A stretch of 26,254 nucleotides of DNA from a virus. Made by a program: the position numbers and the translations under genes. Position 1 is the first letter of the stretch; every line of letters starts with the position of its first letter. The DNA lies in IMG/VR virus record IMGVR_UViG_3300027467_000358, positions 1 to 26,254 of that record; one strand, written 5' to 3'. The notes beneath the pieces were generated by a model, which saw nothing but the letters and a program-made list of their open reading frames with translations, had not been told where the DNA came from and made no database searches. Shown here one piece after another: positions 26,238 to 26,254 of the stretch.

Positions 26238-26254
26238 TAGGAGCAACTAACGAT

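Noticed and set aside
25215-26246. 343-codon open frame on the strand opposite the major capsid gene
   Set aside because: It mirrors the capsid gene codon for codon. It is open only because the capsid gene avoids TTA, CTA and TCA; its product has no recognisable domain. It serves as a negative control for the intein's antisense gene.
1-26254. CRISPR arrays and insertion sequences
   Set aside because: No regularly spaced repeats, transposase motifs or terminal inverted repeats were seen on either strand.

Overview
The window is part of a temperate, tailed cyanobacterial phage or prophage, most likely of a picocyanobacterium (Synechococcus/Cyanobium type). The evidence is a full head-gene set (small and large terminase, portal, minor head protein, scaffold, major capsid), a tyrosine integrase, a bifunctional endolysin, tail-fibre genes, and many small conserved proteins that I associate with cyanophages. 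The host assignment is inference: no host gene is visible.

Layout. 1-1967 (+): distal tail-fibre genes, including a polyglycine-rich adhesin-like protein. 2136-3026 (-): integrase, preceded by an in-frame 8-codon leader ending in TAG. 3055-5958 (+): fibre-associated protein, small basic protein, two small membrane proteins (holin candidates), GH24 lysozyme plus M15-like peptidase, dCTP deaminase, then a terminator. 6232-6543 (+): HNH nuclease. 6541-15342 (-): tightly overlapping early operons, read right to left. They encode a replication protein, an HNH homing-type endonuclease, a RecB-like exonuclease, RusA, a NUMOD1-type DNA-binding protein, a candidate single-strand annealing protein, a ribbon-helix-helix protein, helix-turn-helix proteins and many small genes, and end in a terminator at 6541-6562. 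15341-15540: divergent control region with repeats and a cyanobacterial-type DnaA box, a candidate replication origin. 15541-26237 (+): small terminase, a second HNH endonuclease, large terminase, a small accessory cassette, portal, minor head protein, small genes, scaffold and capsid.

The most striking element is in the minor head protein (21060-23183). Its conserved HxNCR motif is split by a 271-residue intein (22059-22871). The opposite strand of the intein encodes a complete 249-residue protein (22062-22811) with a DNA-binding N-terminus and a PD-(D/E)XK/Vsr-like nuclease core. This looks like an intein and its homing endonuclease sharing the same DNA in opposite directions.

A second system-level signal is a set of four promoters (before 8864, 10739, 12803 and 18069) that share the near-palindrome GGGGTATACYCC. 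Each is followed by a short leader hairpin (GCGA tetraloop in three of four) and a CA-rich leader before the start codon. This suggests one phage regulator controlling several early cassettes. The window also holds two homologous HNH endonucleases on opposite strands flanking the origin and small terminase, so it carries a heavy load of homing elements.
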